The notes under the pieces: generated by a model
Database searches by the model: none
What the model was told of the DNA's origin: nothing
What the model saw: the letters and a program-made list of their open reading frames with translations, nothing else
Shown here: positions 16,644 to 24,982 of the stretch, in pieces
Numbering within the stretch: position 1 is the first letter of the stretch
Layout of the letters: each line of letters begins with the position of its first letter
Origin: Chthoniobacterales bacterium
Lineage (GTDB): Bacteria > Verrucomicrobiota > Verrucomicrobiia > Chthoniobacterales > UBA6821
DNA: 32,527 nucleotides
Direction: 5' to 3'
NCBI GenBank assembly: GCA_019747735.1
Contig: JAIEQL010000027.1
Location: 1 to 32,527, forward strand
Made by a program: the position numbers and the translations under genes

Positions 16644-16786
16644 AGAGGGTGTCTTGAAAAGACTACAATTGTGCATTACGGCGTCGCTCCAGTGCTCGCG
16701 TCCTCGAGTATGTCCATATACACTGAGGGTCTGTGCGCTTCGCTCCTGGTACTGCATCAATTTTATTCATTTTCAAGACACCCTCT
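16644..16786. repeat. Family A palindromic element, full copy
   Basis: A 143-bp copy with 17-bp perfect terminal arms (agagggtgtcttgaaaa / its complement). The minus strand carries a 35-codon open frame at 16663-16770 (starts MNKIDAVPGAKR, ends RRRNAQL). It lies between the TRASH gene and the aminopeptidase gene; the rest of this 288-base gap (16787-16923) shows only AT-rich sequence and a tract (16884-16917) similar to the reverse complement of gtgaagagtgaagggtaa at the TRASH gene's end. Confidence 0.92.
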
Positions 16787-16923
16787 AAGGCAGGAAGCTC
16801 CCTTTTAAAGTTCTGTTTTTTTTAAAGGGCGTTGGCCAAGAATAAATATTTCAACAAGCTGCTTGCACTCCCTCTTAGAAATACTTTTCACTCTTTACTC
16901 TTCCGCTCTTCACTTTATTCCCA

Positions 16924-18045
16924 ATGAATCCTCCTGCCTACGATGCTCTCGCTAAAGTTCTCACCGCTCATTCAACGCAATTAAAAAAAGGAGAACGCGT
17001 TCTCATCGATGTGCATGATGTTCCTGAGGCATTTGTGCTTTCTTTGATACGAGCAGCCAGAGCCTCTGGGGCTATACCTTTTGTACGACTTCATTCAGCA
17101 AGAATCGCTCGTGAGATAGCCCTTGGCGTTACAGAGGCTCAAGCCTCCACTATGCTCGAGATCGACATGGCTCAGCTTAAAAAAATGCACGCCTACATCG
17201 CAGTACGTGGGAGTAATAACATTGCGGAGATGGCTGATGTCCCTCAAGAACGGCTGAGTATTTTTTCTAAAAAACTACGTCCTTCTATTGATTATCGTGT
17301 CAATAAAACACGCTGGGTTATCTTGCGTTGGCCTTCTCCAGCGATGGCCCAACAAGCGCATCAAAGCACGGAGGCGTTTGAGGATTTTTTCTTTCGTGTT
17401 TGCACCTTTGATTACGCTCGTATGCAACCTGGGATGAAAGCACTCAAAGCGCTCATGGATCGTACCGATCAAGTCGTTATTAAAGGCCTCGGGACCGATC
17501 TTCGTTTTAGCATTAAAGGAATTGGGGCTGTTGCCTGTGGCGGGGAATTTAATATTCCCGATGGAGAAGTCTTTAGTTGTCCTGTGAAGAAATCAGTCGA
17601 GGGAGTTATTACCTATAATGCACCGACCCTCTACCGTGGTATTTGCTTCGATGATATCAGCCTCGAATTTTCAAAAGGAAAAATCATCAAGGCAACCGCT
17701 AATCACTCCAAGAAGCTCAATGAAATTCTCGATACCGATGCCGGAGCTAGATACATTGGGGAGTTTTCATTGGGCTTTCACCCTCTCATCTTAGACCCGA
17801 TGAGAGATATTCTCTTTGATGAAAAAATTGCCGGCTCCTTCCACTTCACTCCTGGACAAGCTTACAAGGTTGCAGGAAATGGAAACAAAAGCGCTGTCCA
17901 TTGGGACATGGTTTCGATTCAGCGAAAAGATTATGGAGGTGGAGAAATTTGGTTTGATAATGTCTTGATTCGTAAAGATGGCCTCTTTCTTCCTAAAGCC
18001 CTGCAGGTGCTCAATCCCGAGTATCTGCTTGGGAAGAAAAAATGA
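16924..18045 (+). CDS. M29-family aminopeptidase
   Basis: A 373-residue cytoplasmic metallopeptidase of the thermophilic aminopeptidase (AmpS/PepS/AmpT) type, releasing N-terminal residues from peptides. The N-terminal region (1-110) has the family wording [19 protein letters not shown]. The dinuclear metal site is visible in [12 protein letters not shown] (Glu ligands), [30 protein letters not shown] and SAVHWDMV (His and Asp ligands). Length is slightly below the usual 410. It overlaps the downstream HAD gene by 4 bases (ATGA), so the two are co-translated. In an organism with two amino acid importers it fits peptide recycling. Confidence 0.9.
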   Translation: MNPPAYDALAKVLTAHSTQLKKGERVLIDVHDVPEAFVLSLIRAARASGAIPFVRLHSARIAREIALGVTEAQASTMLEIDMAQLKKMHAYIAVRGSNNIAEMADVPQERLSIFSKKLRPSIDYRVNKTRWVILRWPSPAMAQQAHQSTEAFEDFFFRVCTFDYARMQPGMKALKALMDRTDQVVIKGLGTDLRFSIKGIGAVACGGEFNIPDGEVFSCPVKKSVEGVITYNAPTLYRGICFDDISLEFSKGKIIKATANHSKKLNEILDTDAGARYIGEFSLGFHPLILDPMRDILFDEKIAGSFHFTPGQAYKVAGNGNKSAVHWDMVSIQRKDYGGGEIWFDNVLIRKDGLFLPKALQVLNPEYLLGKKK

Positions 18046-18845
18046 AAAAAACTCCTTTCCAGGTTCTCATCTTTGATCTCGATGACACCTTGCTAGTTGA
18101 TGAAGCCGTATCACGCGAGGCCCTTGAGATCGTGCTTGCGCCTATAGCAGCAGCTTATCATCTCGAAAAAGAAAAGTTGATCGAGATTGTAGCTGCAAAA
18201 GCTTTGCAACTTTGGAAAGAAGGACCCTGTTATTCCTTTTGTCGTTCCATTGGGATTAGCGCTATGGAGTGCCTCTGGGGAAATTTTTTAGGAGAGAGCG
18301 CGGAGCTTCAAGCCTTGCGCTCCTGGGCGCTTTCCTTTCGTCAGGAGGTTTTTCAACAAAGCCTCCTCCCCTACGAGCCTTATAAAAAAAGCCTTGCAGA
18401 GCTTTCAGTGCAATTGGCGCGTTGTTTTGAGCAAGCTCGCCGTGCTTGTCAGCGTCTTTTTCCTCAAGCAGATTCTTTAATAGAAAACCTTTCTCACCGC
18501 TATCAACTTGGGCTTTTAACCAATGGAGCACCTGACCTCCAACGCGAAAAAATAAAAGCTTCGGGACTGGAATCCTTTTTTTCTGCCATCGTGATTTCGG
18601 GAGAGCATGGGATCGGCAAGCCAGATCCCGCGGTTTTTCATCGGCTCTTAGAGCAACTAAAAGCAACACCAGCCCAAGCGCTCATGATCGGCAATAGCTT
18701 GGAGCGAGATATTGCAGGGGCTCATGCTGCAGGAGTGCGTTCTGTCTGGATCGATCTTGGTGCTGACAAAGAAAAGAGTGACGTTCAACCCGATTTTAGA
18801 ATTACAGAGCTAGTCCAGCTGCCCTTTTTAGATTGCCTTTTGTGA
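18042..18845 (+). CDS. HAD-superfamily hydrolase (phosphatase)
   Basis: A 267-residue protein with all HAD motifs: IFDLDDTLL (nucleophile D12, acid/base D14), LLTNGAPD (motif II Thr/Ser), GKPDPAVF (motif III Lys) and [11 protein letters not shown] (motif IV Asp). An alpha-helical cap occupies about residues 20-130, the C1 type seen in phosphoglycolate phosphatase and nucleotidase YjjG-like members. Substrate unknown. It is translationally coupled to the M29 aminopeptidase gene. A perfect 23-bp palindrome follows its stop codon. Confidence 0.85.
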   Translation: MKKTPFQVLIFDLDDTLLVDEAVSREALEIVLAPIAAAYHLEKEKLIEIVAAKALQLWKEGPCYSFCRSIGISAMECLWGNFLGESAELQALRSWALSFRQEVFQQSLLPYEPYKKSLAELSVQLARCFEQARRACQRLFPQADSLIENLSHRYQLGLLTNGAPDLQREKIKASGLESFFSAIVISGEHGIGKPDPAVFHRLLEQLKATPAQALMIGNSLERDIAGAHAAGVRSVWIDLGADKEKSDVQPDFRITELVQLPFLDCLL

Positions 18846-18848
18846 AAC

Positions 18849-18907
18849 TTATAGGGAGTTTAAGTAAGTTTACGGAAATCACGCAAACTTACTTAAACTC
18901 CCTATAA
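18849..18907. repeat. Perfect 23-bp inverted repeat with 13-base loop
   Basis: Arms at 18849-18871 and 18885-18907 (core gggagtttaagtaagttt) pair without mismatch around acggaaatcacgc. It begins 4 bases after the HAD stop codon and ends 2 bases before the ATPase ATG. There is no T-run, so it is not a typical intrinsic terminator. An mRNA hairpin here would cover the ribosome-binding region of the ATPase gene. Confidence 0.85.
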
Positions 18908-18909
18908 CT

Positions 18910-20091
18910 ATGGACCCAAGAAACAATCCTTATTCTCCTGGTGCAGGACTTCCTCCTTTCTCGTTAGCTGGCCGCGATTCTCTCATGGAACGGGTTGCCA
19001 TTGCACTTGATCGAATAAAATCGGGACGCTCTGCACGCAGTTTTATTTTTTATGGATTAAGAGGTGTTGGAAAAACAGTTCTCTTAAGAAGCATTCGTCT
19101 TCATGCGGAAGAAAAAGGTTTTATTAGTGTCACCATGGAAGCCCCTGAAGAGAGGTCTCTTCCCTCTGTTTTATCGCCAGCTTTACGTTCTACTCTATTA
19201 AAACTGCAGCGCAAAAAGCATGCTAAGGCCGCTACAGAAAAAGCATTAAAAGCACTTGCAGGCTTTATCAAAGCACTTCGCATTAAGTATCACGATATAG
19301 AAATTGGGCTTGATACTCAACCTGAGCTGGGACTTGCAGATAGCGGTGAGCTTTCTAACGATCTTAATGAATTATTGGAAGCACTCGGTCTTGCTGCTAA
19401 AGAACACAATACCGCCTTAGTCCTCTACATCGACGAATTACAATATGTTCCCGAAGACCAGCTGGCCGCTTTGATTGGAGCTCTTCATCATACCGCTCAA
19501 CAACAGCTTCCTGTGGCCATGATTGGAGCAGGCCTTCCACAGCTTGTTGGTCAAATGGGACGCGCCAAATCATATTCAGAAAGGCTTTTTGAATTTGTTG
19601 CTATTGGAAGCCTTGATCATGCTGCGGCAAAGGAAGCGCTCATCATCCCAGCAGAAATGGAAGGAGTTTCTTTTGAGCTAACCGCTATTGACTCCATTAT
19701 TAAAAAAACAATGGGCTATCCCTATTTTTTACAAGAATGGGGAAAGCATTGTTGGAATCTGGCCCCTGCTTCCCCAATTTCATTAGAAGTAGTAAACAAG
19801 GCTAGTGTGGATGCATTAGCAGAACTCGATGAAAGTTTTTTTCGAGTACGATTAGATCGTCTCACGCCACAAGAAAAACGGTACATGCGAGCCATGGCTG
19901 AATTGGGATCCGGTCCACATCGCTCTGGAGATATCGCTGAAAAGCTGGCACGAGGAGTCACAAGCATGGGCACTATTAGAAATTCTCTCATTGAAAAAGG
20001 TATGATCTACAGTCCCGCTTATGGCGAAACTGCTTTTACAGTGCCTTTTTTTAGTGAGTTCATGAAACGCATGATTCCGGAGTTTCCATAG
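18910..20091 (+). CDS. AAA-family P-loop ATPase with C-terminal winged helix
   Basis: A 393-residue ATPase. It opens DPRNNPYSPGAGLPPFSLAGR, seen in a family of standalone ATPases resembling Orc1/Cdc6. Walker A is GLRGVGKT (49-56), Walker B LVLYIDE (D175, E176), and a sensor-like segment is AMIGAGLPQL. The C-terminus (about 320-393) resembles a winged helix-turn-helix (SGDIAEKLARGVTSMGTIRNSLIEKG). Members are often found as accessory genes of unknown role, sometimes near toxin or defence genes. Here the next gene, on the opposite strand, encodes a Fic protein. The ATG directly abuts a long hairpin, so translation may be controlled or depend on upstream ribosomes. No specific function is assigned. 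Confidence 0.78.
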   Translation: MDPRNNPYSPGAGLPPFSLAGRDSLMERVAIALDRIKSGRSARSFIFYGLRGVGKTVLLRSIRLHAEEKGFISVTMEAPEERSLPSVLSPALRSTLLKLQRKKHAKAATEKALKALAGFIKALRIKYHDIEIGLDTQPELGLADSGELSNDLNELLEALGLAAKEHNTALVLYIDELQYVPEDQLAALIGALHHTAQQQLPVAMIGAGLPQLVGQMGRAKSYSERLFEFVAIGSLDHAAAKEALIIPAEMEGVSFELTAIDSIIKKTMGYPYFLQEWGKHCWNLAPASPISLEVVNKASVDALAELDESFFRVRLDRLTPQEKRYMRAMAELGSGPHRSGDIAEKLARGVTSMGTIRNSLIEKGMIYSPAYGETAFTVPFFSEFMKRMIPEFP

Positions 20092-20120
20092 CCTAACATT
20101 TTGTGGAAATCAGAACGATC

Positions 20121-20279
20121 TATACCTTTGTCGGATGAATTTTTGGGGCTAGCCAGACGTCAGAGCCTACTGCTACCCACGTAACAGTAGCGATGACAAC
20201 ACGTCATTCCTGCGGAGGCAGGAACGCAGCGCCAAAAAGAACCAGTAAAAATTCTTAAAATTCATTCGAGAAAGGTATA
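20121..20279. repeat. Family C palindromic element between ATPase and Fic genes
   Basis: A 159-bp element with imperfect inverted ends (tatacctttgtcggatgaat versus the complement of the right end, tatacctttctcgaatgaat). Bases 20230-20257 match 5303-5330 exactly in reverse. An internal dRS3-like palindrome is at 20202-20226 (cattcctgcggaggcaggaa). The last 25 bases encode the final eight codons and stop of the Fic gene on the minus strand. Confidence 0.85.
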
Positions 20280-21379
20280 TGGTTCTTTAACCGATAACTT
20301 GTGCTCCTTCCCCCGGCTGCTTCTTTGAGCAGGATTCCATGAGCAATAAGCTCTTGGATATCCCGCAAGGCTGTATCAGGAGAGCATTTTGTGATGGCGG
20401 CCCATTTTGAAGTAGTCAGCTTGCCCCGAAAATCATGAAAGAGACGATTGATCATCGTAACTTGCCGTTGATTAAGTGAAAAATGAGACCATTGACTCCA
20501 ACAGTGAGATTTTTCTAATACTAAGGAAAGCTGCTCCTGAGCGCTCTCAATGGCCCTTTCTAGGCACCCTAAAAACCAGGCGATCCAATCGGCGTCATCC
20601 ATCTCTCCGTGTTGAGCAAACTCTAATTGTTGATAATAATTTTTTTGCTCTCGTTGAATTTGGGAAGACAAGCTGTAACACCGATAAGAGGTTTGATCAG
20701 CACGTGCCAAGATCATATCGCTAATCGCTCGGGCAATGCGGCCGTTTCCATCATCAAAAGGGTGAATGGTCACAAACCAGAGATGGGCTCGGGCAGCTAG
20801 GAGAAAAAGATCTATGGATGACTCTTTCCACTCTTGTTTTAAGTAGATCAAAAATTGCTTCATTTCTTTTTCCACGCGTGTTGCAGGGGGCGCCTCATAA
20901 TGCACACGATCACGACCAATGGCCCCTGAAACAACCTGCATAGGTCCGATATTGTCATCGCGCCAACAACCAATGCGTAATTTTTTATTTTTTCCCGATG
21001 GAAATAAAAGATGATGCCATTGGAAGAGTCTCTGTTTTGTTAAAGGTCTATCATGGTGCGTGGTTGCATCTAAGACCATTTCTACAACTCCATCAATAGA
21101 GTGATCAGCAGCCATCAAAGCTCCATGGTTTACCCCAAGATGCCACGCTACTGAAGAACGTACTGCTATTGGGTCAAAAATTTCTCCTTCTATGGCACTT
21201 GTTTTTAAAACTTCTTCTACCAAGATCTGTGCACGGGCCTCTTCGCGTAAAGGAAAGCCAATGCTTTCCATCGCCCCTAAGAGTTTTGATTGCTTGTGAT
21301 GAAGGCGTAGTAAATCTTTTGAAAAGATTGCTAGTCTTCCTTCCCATTGTGGCCAATTTTTTCTTTCCCAAAGGTACAT
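20255..21379 (-). CDS. Fic-domain protein with DUF4172-like N-terminus and winged helix
   Basis: A 374-residue protein starting at ATG 21377-21379, with ggag 6 bases upstream. The N-terminus (MYLWERKNWPQW) matches the DUF4172 region found before Fic domains. The inhibitory helix reads TSAIEG (60-65), fitting the [ST]-x3-E-[GN] motif of N-terminally inhibited (class II) Fic enzymes. The catalytic motif is HPFDDGNGR (206-214), complete, so AMP transfer to a target hydroxyl is expected. The C-terminus (about 295-370) is a winged helix-turn-helix (MINRLFHDFRGKLTTSKWAA). The target is unknown; many such proteins modify bacterial proteins or themselves. The last eight residues (near HIPFSNEF) are encoded by a family C repeat. 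Confidence 0.9.
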   Translation of the reverse strand: MYLWERKNWPQWEGRLAIFSKDLLRLHHKQSKLLGAMESIGFPLREEARAQILVEEVLKTSAIEGEIFDPIAVRSSVAWHLGVNHGALMAADHSIDGVVEMVLDATTHHDRPLTKQRLFQWHHLLFPSGKNKKLRIGCWRDDNIGPMQVVSGAIGRDRVHYEAPPATRVEKEMKQFLIYLKQEWKESSIDLFLLAARAHLWFVTIHPFDDGNGRIARAISDMILARADQTSYRCYSLSSQIQREQKNYYQQLEFAQHGEMDDADWIAWFLGCLERAIESAQEQLSLVLEKSHCWSQWSHFSLNQRQVTMINRLFHDFRGKLTTSKWAAITKCSPDTALRDIQELIAHGILLKEAAGGRSTSYRLKNHIPFSNEF

Positions 21380-21474
21380 ATTAATCTCCGCATGCAATCT
21401 TGTTTTTTATTTCCTTACACTCATTCCCTCTTGACCCTACAAGGGCTTTTGCTTTCAATAGCCCGCTTACTCTC

Positions 21475-23829
21475 ATGCTTGTTAGAAATAAAAAAGTTGC
21501 AAAAAAAACATTCCTCCTAAGTTGGAACCTTCTTTTTTTAGGAATTCTTTTTTTAAGCCATTCGCTCCTTGCCCAGACACAGCCACCACTTTTGATCAAG
21601 GAGATTGAGGTGCAGTTTGTGGGGCCAACAACATTGAGTCGTCAACGTGTTCTCGATAATTTGGCCACAAAGATAGATCAACCCTTCAACGATCATCTTG
21701 TTGAAGAGGATGTCAAGGCGCTCTATGCAACAGGCCAAGTCTCCAATGCTCGCATTTTTGCGGAACCGACCACAGGAGGTCTCAAGGTAACTGTGCTCTT
21801 ACAAGGAAGGCCAAAAATAGAAGAGGTGCTCATCCAAGGAGTTTCGGCTATTCCACTTTCTAAAATTAGAAAAGAACTCTCCACCAGGCCAGGAGATGCT
21901 TTTAACGAAGAAATCCTTGCGGAGGATCGTCAAAAAATTATCAAGCTCTACGAAGATCGCAACTATACGGATGTCAAAGTCGATCCGATTGCCTCGGAGA
22001 TGCCAGGGACCAAGCGAGTGAAAGTTGTCTTTCGCATTAATGAGGGACCCAAACTAGTCATCCAACAGATTTCGTTTCTAGGAAATTACTCGGTGAAGCC
22101 GAAGGATATTCTTAAGGTGATGAAAACAAAAACAGAGAACCTCCTTTCCTTTTTAACAAAAGCTGGCCGTCTGCTTCCTGCCACCATGGAAGAGGATGAA
22201 GAAGCAATTCGGTCTTTGTATCAGAGTCGCGGCTTTGCAGATGCCAAAGTGACTGATGTTCAAACGCAGCCTAATCCCAAGAAAGGCATCACGCTCCTCA
22301 TCTCCATCAATGAAGGGCCTCAATATCGCCTCCATAGCTGTAAGCTCGAAGGAGTCAATATTGTGCCGGTTTCAACATTAGAAGCGCTTCTTAAAATGAA
22401 ACCAGGAGCACTCTACACTCCTGATGGACTCACTGGCGATATTAAGAAGATGCGGGAGTTTTATGGAAAGCGAGGTTACGTCGATGCAGTGATTCAACCT
22501 CAGATAACCCCTGCTTCGGAGCACCAGATCGATCTCGTTTATCGCATTGATGAGGGCATTCAGTCCTATCTCAATTTAGTTTCTATTCAGGGGAATACGA
22601 AGACCAAAGACAAAGTGATTCGTCGCGAAATGGTCGTCCACCCAGGCGGACTCTATGATAGCAGCTTAGTTGATCTGAGTAGAACGCGACTATTGAACTT
22701 AAATTATTTTTCCAAAGTCGATATGGTTCCTGAGGAGACGCTGCTTCCAGGCCGCAAAGACCTCAAGGTCATTGTCGATGAAAAGAAAACAGGAGCACTC
22801 CATTTTGGAGCAGGATTTAATACGATCGATGGCATTATTGGCTTTGCGGAGTTGGAGCAATCTAACTTTGATCTACTGAACTGGCCCAACTTTACTGGTG
22901 GTGGCCAACGTTTTATGACACGGATTCAATGTGGTAACCTCCGTAAGGATGCCGTGATCTCCCTGACAGAGCCATGGTTTCTTGGCTACAAGCTCTCTTT
23001 AGGTAGTTCCGTTTTTTATCATGAGGCCAACTTCTTGAGTCCCGTTTATGAGCAATCCAACTGGGGAGCCTCCATTCAAGCCCGCAAGGAGATTATTCCT
23101 TGCTTGGCAGGAAGCGTGGAATATCGCCCAGAACAAATTTCCATTTTTAATCTTCAGTCAGGATCAGTTCCTTCGACAAGTCCGATTCAAACGGATGCGA
23201 ACAATAGCCCTTATTTTAAAAGCGCGCTCTTAGGTTCGCTTAACTGGGATCGGCGCGATAGCCTCTTTTTACCTCGCAAGGGAGAGCAAATCGATTTTAC
23301 TGCCTTCGGAGCTGGGGGTGGCTTAGGTGGCAATGTTCAAGATTATGGAATCACGCTTGAGGGGAAAAAATATTTTTCACTCCCTTGGGATATGATCTTT
23401 TTGATGAAAGGGGCCATTGCTAATGTGAGCTCTTGGAGTAGCGGTTCCAAAGGGGTGACGACGCCTCCTGTTTTTGACGAACTCTACCTTGGTGGTGCCA
23501 ATAACCTTCGTGGTTTCTATTTCCGCAAAGTCAGCCCTGTCGATAGCAACAATAATCCCATTGGTGGTAACTCTTCTGCTTATGCAACGGGAGAGCTCAC
23601 CATTCCTGTCATCACTCGGGTGCGCGTGGCTCTTTTCAGTGATTGGGGATTAGTCAATGCCAATTCTTATGACTATTCCACAGCTCTTGCTTGCGGTGAT
23701 ATCGGTCTTGGATTGCGCTTAGAGTTGCCCATTGGTCCTGTCAATATCGATTGGGGTTATCCTGTCAAATGCCAGTATTACAACCAGAGTAATGGCCAGT
23801 TTAACTTTACGGTGGGGTATCAGTTTTAG
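21475..23829 (+). CDS. bamA: Outer-membrane protein assembly factor BamA
   Basis: A 784-residue Omp85 protein that inserts beta-barrel proteins into the outer membrane. ATG 21475 gives a signal peptide cleaved near LLA-Q (residues 33-34). Five POTRA repeats span about 40-425, recognisable by repeating segments such as VEEDVKALYATGQVSNARIF, YEDRNYTDVKV, YQSRGFADAKV and YGKRGYVDAVI. The barrel follows, with RRDSLFLPRKGEQID, LGGANNLRGF (the conserved RGF loop) and a C-terminal Phe (FTVGYQF) expected for barrel recognition. Length is near the usual 780-810. The stop codon TAG is the first bases of a degenerate family A repeat. The 5' end is divergent from the Fic gene. Confidence 0.93.
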   Translation: MLVRNKKVAKKTFLLSWNLLFLGILFLSHSLLAQTQPPLLIKEIEVQFVGPTTLSRQRVLDNLATKIDQPFNDHLVEEDVKALYATGQVSNARIFAEPTTGGLKVTVLLQGRPKIEEVLIQGVSAIPLSKIRKELSTRPGDAFNEEILAEDRQKIIKLYEDRNYTDVKVDPIASEMPGTKRVKVVFRINEGPKLVIQQISFLGNYSVKPKDILKVMKTKTENLLSFLTKAGRLLPATMEEDEEAIRSLYQSRGFADAKVTDVQTQPNPKKGITLLISINEGPQYRLHSCKLEGVNIVPVSTLEALLKMKPGALYTPDGLTGDIKKMREFYGKRGYVDAVIQPQITPASEHQIDLVYRIDEGIQSYLNLVSIQGNTKTKDKVIRREMVVHPGGLYDSSLVDLSRTRLLNLNYFSKVDMVPEETLLPGRKDLKVIVDEKKTGALHFGAGFNTIDGIIGFAELEQSNFDLLNWPNFTGGGQRFMTRIQCGNLRKDAVISLTEPWFLGYKLSLGSSVFYHEANFLSPVYEQSNWGASIQARKEIIPCLAGSVEYRPEQISIFNLQSGSVPSTSPIQTDANNSPYFKSALLGSLNWDRRDSLFLPRKGEQIDFTAFGAGGGLGGNVQDYGITLEGKKYFSLPWDMIFLMKGAIANVSSWSSGSKGVTTPPVFDELYLGGANNLRGFYFRKVSPVDSNNNPIGGNSSAYATGELTIPVITRVRVALFSDWGLVNANSYDYSTALACGDIGLGLRLELPIGPVNIDWGYPVKCQYYNQSNGQFNFTVGYQF

Positions 23830-23915
23830 AGGATGTCTTGAAAAGCCTAAAATCGGGCATTACAGCGTTGCTCCAGTACGTCATTCTCGCGGAGGTCGAA
23901 ATCGCGTCCTCGAGT
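23828..23915. repeat. Degenerate family A element carrying a dRS3-like insertion
   Basis: It starts agaggatgtcttgaaaa, overlapping the bamA stop codon, and follows family A through gcattacagcgttgctccag. It is then interrupted by a tract (23879-23903, tcattctcgcggaggtcgaa) resembling the small palindromes at 5383 and 20202, and resumes with cgcgtcctcgag. The right arm is missing. Confidence 0.7.
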
Positions 23916-24043
23916 TTTTCATAAGAAAAAATTTCAGCGCTTCTAACGCGCCCTTTTCAATTTAATCCACTATAGTAACGACAACGCCACGTTCATATTG
24001 CTTCAGAATGCGAATCGCACTGAATGCATAAAAAATCACAAGA

Positions 24044-24304
24044 ATGAGAATTGGTATGAATATGATGCGGCAAGGAGAAACAATTCTTATTTTGGACCGA
24101 CATCAGCCCATTGCTACTTTGTCCCCTTATCGAAGCGCTGAAATTTCAGAACAATGGAATAGCAGGATTGCTTTTTTGAGCAAGACGTCAAAGGTAACTC
24201 TTCCAAAAACAAATAAGAGAAAGCCACTGCAGCCGCCTATTGTAACGACCAAGCCAGCTAGATTAGTTCACGCATTGCTGGAAGAAAGATCTGAAGGCCG
24301 ATGA
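24044..24304 (+). pseudogene. Phd/YefM-type antitoxin, apparently N-terminally frameshifted
   Basis: The readable frame (86 residues) contains RQGETILILDRHQPIATLSP, the second half of a Phd/YefM antitoxin DNA-binding domain, then a basic C-terminal tail that would bind VapC. The first half of the domain, which in the family reads about x-K-N-H-x-x-E, is seen in another frame just upstream as KNHKNE (24031-24048); removing one base near 24049 would join it to IGMNMMRQGET. So either a one-base insertion has damaged the gene or a shortened antitoxin is made from ATG 24044 or 24056. Its stop overlaps the toxin start (ATGA), the standard arrangement of these modules. Upstream (23916-24030) nothing else is seen. 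Confidence 0.6.
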
Positions 24305-24723
24305 AATTTTGGGATAGCTCTGCATTACTGCCTCTTCTTGTTAAAGAAGCTACCAGCGCTAGCATGCAAAATTGCTTTGAAGAAGATGACGAAATTGCTA
24401 TCTGGTGGGGAATTGAGACGGAATGCCTCTCTGCTTTAGCTAGAAGAGAACGTGAGGGCATGCTCACAGCAGCTCAACAGAGCGAGGCTGAAAAACGACT
24501 TAAGGAAATTTTAGAAACGGCGATAGAAATTAATCCTTTTTCTGAAATAAAAAAAATAGCTCGACGACTTTTAAGAATGCATCCTCTTCGAGCTGCCGAT
24601 TCTTTACAACTTGCAGCCGCCATTTTCTTGGCAGGAGAAAATGTTTCGGAGTTAACCATGGTGACACTCGATGACCGTTTGCGGCTATGTGCCCAGCGGG
24701 AAGGCCTAGCTACAATACCTTAG
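24301..24723 (+). CDS. vapC: VapC-like PIN-domain toxin
   Basis: A 140-residue PIN-domain ribonuclease. Acidic active-site residues are in place: D5 in WDSSALLPLL, a Glu in IETECLSALAR (about residue 39-41), D100 in LRAADSLQLAAA, and D124/D125 in VTLDDRLRLCAQREG. VapC toxins cut tRNA or rRNA and are held in check by the antitoxin encoded just upstream. Here that antitoxin seems damaged, so the toxin may be weakly expressed or controlled by another antitoxin. The TAG stop is the first codon of a family B repeat remnant. Confidence 0.85.
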   Translation: MKFWDSSALLPLLVKEATSASMQNCFEEDDEIAIWWGIETECLSALARREREGMLTAAQQSEAEKRLKEILETAIEINPFSEIKKIARRLLRMHPLRAADSLQLAAAIFLAGENVSELTMVTLDDRLRLCAQREGLATIP

Positions 24724-24745
24724 AGCATTTTATCTAAAAATAGTA
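24721..24745. repeat. Family B terminal remnant at the vapC stop
   Basis: tagagcattttatctaaaaa then tagtag resembles the family B end at 261-287 read in reverse (agagcattttaaataaaact). It supplies the vapC stop codon. Confidence 0.5.
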
Positions 24746-24754
24746 GAGTGGATT

Positions 24755-24884
24755 AGAGGATGTCTTGAAAAGACTAAAATTGCGCATTATGGCGTCGCTC
24801 CAGTGCTCGCGTCCATATACACTGCGGGTCTGTGCGCTTCGCTCCTGGTACTGCATCAATTTTATTCATTTTCAAGACACCCTC
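24755..24884. repeat. Family A palindromic element, 12-bp deletion copy
   Basis: Full element of 130 bp, lacking 12 bp in the centre relative to the other intact copies. The deletion lies between two gtcc repeats. On the minus strand the small open frame survives (24774-24869, 31 codons), losing four residues in frame. It sits directly against the left 73-bp inverted repeat of the cysJ region. Confidence 0.9.
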
Positions 24885-24957
24885 GTATAGTCAAATGACT
24901 TAAAAATTACACAAAATTGACGTGATCTTTTCAGGAAAAGACTGCGTTCTCATTACT
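24885..24957. repeat. Left 73-bp inverted repeat flanking the cysJ-like gene
   Basis: Pairs with 26396-26468 in inverse orientation with about four mismatches. The core acacaaaattgacgtgatct continues through aggaaaagactgcgttctcat. The stop codon of the reductase gene is 25 bases inside this arm. Confidence 0.9.
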
Positions 24958-24982
24958 GACCCCATTTTCGTGCGGACAGGCT

